64,000 nt of DNA from positions 64,351,957 to 64,415,956 of the forward strand of contig NC_080428.1 in the NCBI RefSeq assembly GCF_029873635.1, read 5' to 3'. This stretch comes from Malania oleifera. Lineage: Eukaryota; Streptophyta; Magnoliopsida; Santalales; Ximeniaceae. Under the pieces are notes generated by a model. That model was given only the letters and a program-made list of their open reading frames with translations. It was not told where the DNA came from and made no database searches. Both the position numbers and the translations under genes were made by a program. Positions within the stretch are counted from its first letter, which is position 1. Every line of letters begins with the position of its first letter. This document shows, one piece after another, positions 63,251 through 64,000 of the stretch.

Positions 63251-64000
63251 CTAGCCAGCTAGCCCCAAGAAACTCCTAATCTCCTGGACATTTCTTAGTC
63301 TAACCCAATTCACTACCGCCTCAATTTTGCTAGGATTCACAGAAATACCGTCTCCAAATACAACATGCCCCAAGAACACGACCTTCTCAAGCCAAAATTC
63401 ACATTTACTGAACTTGGCATACAACTTCTTTTCCCTAAGTGTCTGCAAAACCTGCCTCAAGTGCGTCTCATGCTCTTCATAGCTCCTCAAATAGACCAGT
63501 ACATCATCAATAAAAACAACAACAAGTTGGTCAAGGAATTGGTGGAAGACTCTGTTCATCAAGTCCATAAATATCGTAGGAGCATTTGTCAAACCAAACT
63601 ACATAACAAGAAACTCGTAATGCCTGTACCTGGTCCTAAAGGCCGTCTTCGAGACGTCTTTTGCTTTCACTTTTACCTGATGGTAGTCGGATCTGAGGTC
63701 AATCTTCGAATACACCCGTGTACCCTAGAGCTAGTCAAACAAATTATAGATACGGGGTAGAGGATACTTATTCTTGATTGTCACCTTATTAATCTCCCTA
63801 TAGTCTATACACATTCTCATAGTCACATCTTTCTTCTTCATAAATAAAACTGGAGCTCCCCACAGAGATACACTAGGTCGTATGAAGCCATTATCGAGCA
63901 AATCTTGCAACTAATTCTTCAATTCTACCAATCCTACTGGCGCCATCTGATAAGGTACTTTAGACTCAGCGTTGTACCGGAAGGTAGATTAATAAGGAAA
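63251..64000 (-). pseudogene. pol: Gyp-8 reverse transcriptase (partial, continues beyond window)
   Basis: Minus strand from the edge: [46 protein letters not shown], then YEFLVM followed by TAG (where Pro or Gln is expected), [15 protein letters not shown], the intact catalytic FIDDVLVYL and [18 protein letters not shown]. It ends in RSFLGLAG and a TAG. Catalytic Asp residues are kept; the 5' end of the gene is outside the window. Confidence 0.87.

Larger units (their letters stand above)
58660..64000 (-). mobile_element. Gyp-8: Ty3/gypsy chromovirus, runs off right edge
   Basis: Minus-strand element: 3' LTR (to 60912), polypurine tract, integrase tail, integrase, RNase H and RT up to the window edge. 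Gag, protease and 5' LTR lie outside. The left LTR end is only approximate because it is truncated against Gyp-7b. Confidence 0.88.

Overview
This window is plant nuclear DNA, almost certainly from a eudicot. It is built almost entirely from decayed, nested LTR retrotransposons, and I recognise only one intact host gene. The evidence is Ty1/copia Sirevirus and Ty3/gypsy chromovirus (Tekay/Del-like) proteins, initiator-Met-tRNA primer sites, long TG...CA LTRs, a fragment of an endogenous plant pararetrovirus, and a short single-exon nodulin-related-protein gene. No rRNA, tRNA, CRISPR or bacterial gene organisation was seen. I use working names: Cop-A and Cop-B (copia), Gyp-1 to Gyp-8 (gypsy).

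Layout. 1-4496: Cop-A, a Sirevirus-like element (+) with gag tail, PR-INT-RT-RH, an env-like ORF, several polypurine tracts and a 97-bp LTR stub. 4497-11797: Gyp-1 (+), full pol but with a truncated 5' LTR. 11798-about 14400: 3' portion of an endogenous pararetrovirus (RT/RNase H remnant, downstream ORF, TATA and AATAAA). 14912-15349 (-): the host gene, a nodulin-related protein 1-like CDS, with its promoter up to about 15660. 15963-31320: Gyp-2 (+), two 2.0-kb LTRs and a CATAT(A) target duplication, carrying Gyp-3 (22842-29064, a gag-only element with GTTTT target duplication) nested in its 3' untranslated region. 31321-32677: AT-rich DNA with no recognisable gene. 32678-35435: 5' part of copia element Cop-B. 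35436-50574: Gyp-4 (-), interrupted between protease and gag by Gyp-5 (40928-46426, -), which has two 2.5-kb LTRs around only 396 bp of non-coding DNA. 50575-54532: an LTR fragment (Gyp-6), an apparent Sirevirus solo LTR (-) and a Cop-B LTR fragment. 54533-about 58640: two related LTRs 219 bp apart (Gyp-7a, Gyp-7b). About 58660-64000: Gyp-8 (-), running off the right edge.

How the parts relate. Autonomous gypsy elements once supplied Gag-Pol; Gyp-3 (Gag only) and Gyp-5 (no protein) would have depended on them. Every pol here is broken by stops, many of them C-to-T or G-to-A changes at conserved Gln, Trp or Glu codons, as expected for long-methylated repeats.

The most interesting signal is in the LTRs, not the proteins. 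(1) Chains of hairpins whose loops are conserved while their stems differ but stay complementary. (2) Splice-donor-like sites in the LTRs paired with an acceptor next to the gag ATG, suggesting a leader intron that removes the primer site. (3) CpG-rich arrays of GTCGAC-centred palindromes upstream of the LTR TATA boxes in unrelated element families. These come from reading by eye; no alignment, folding or database search was run.
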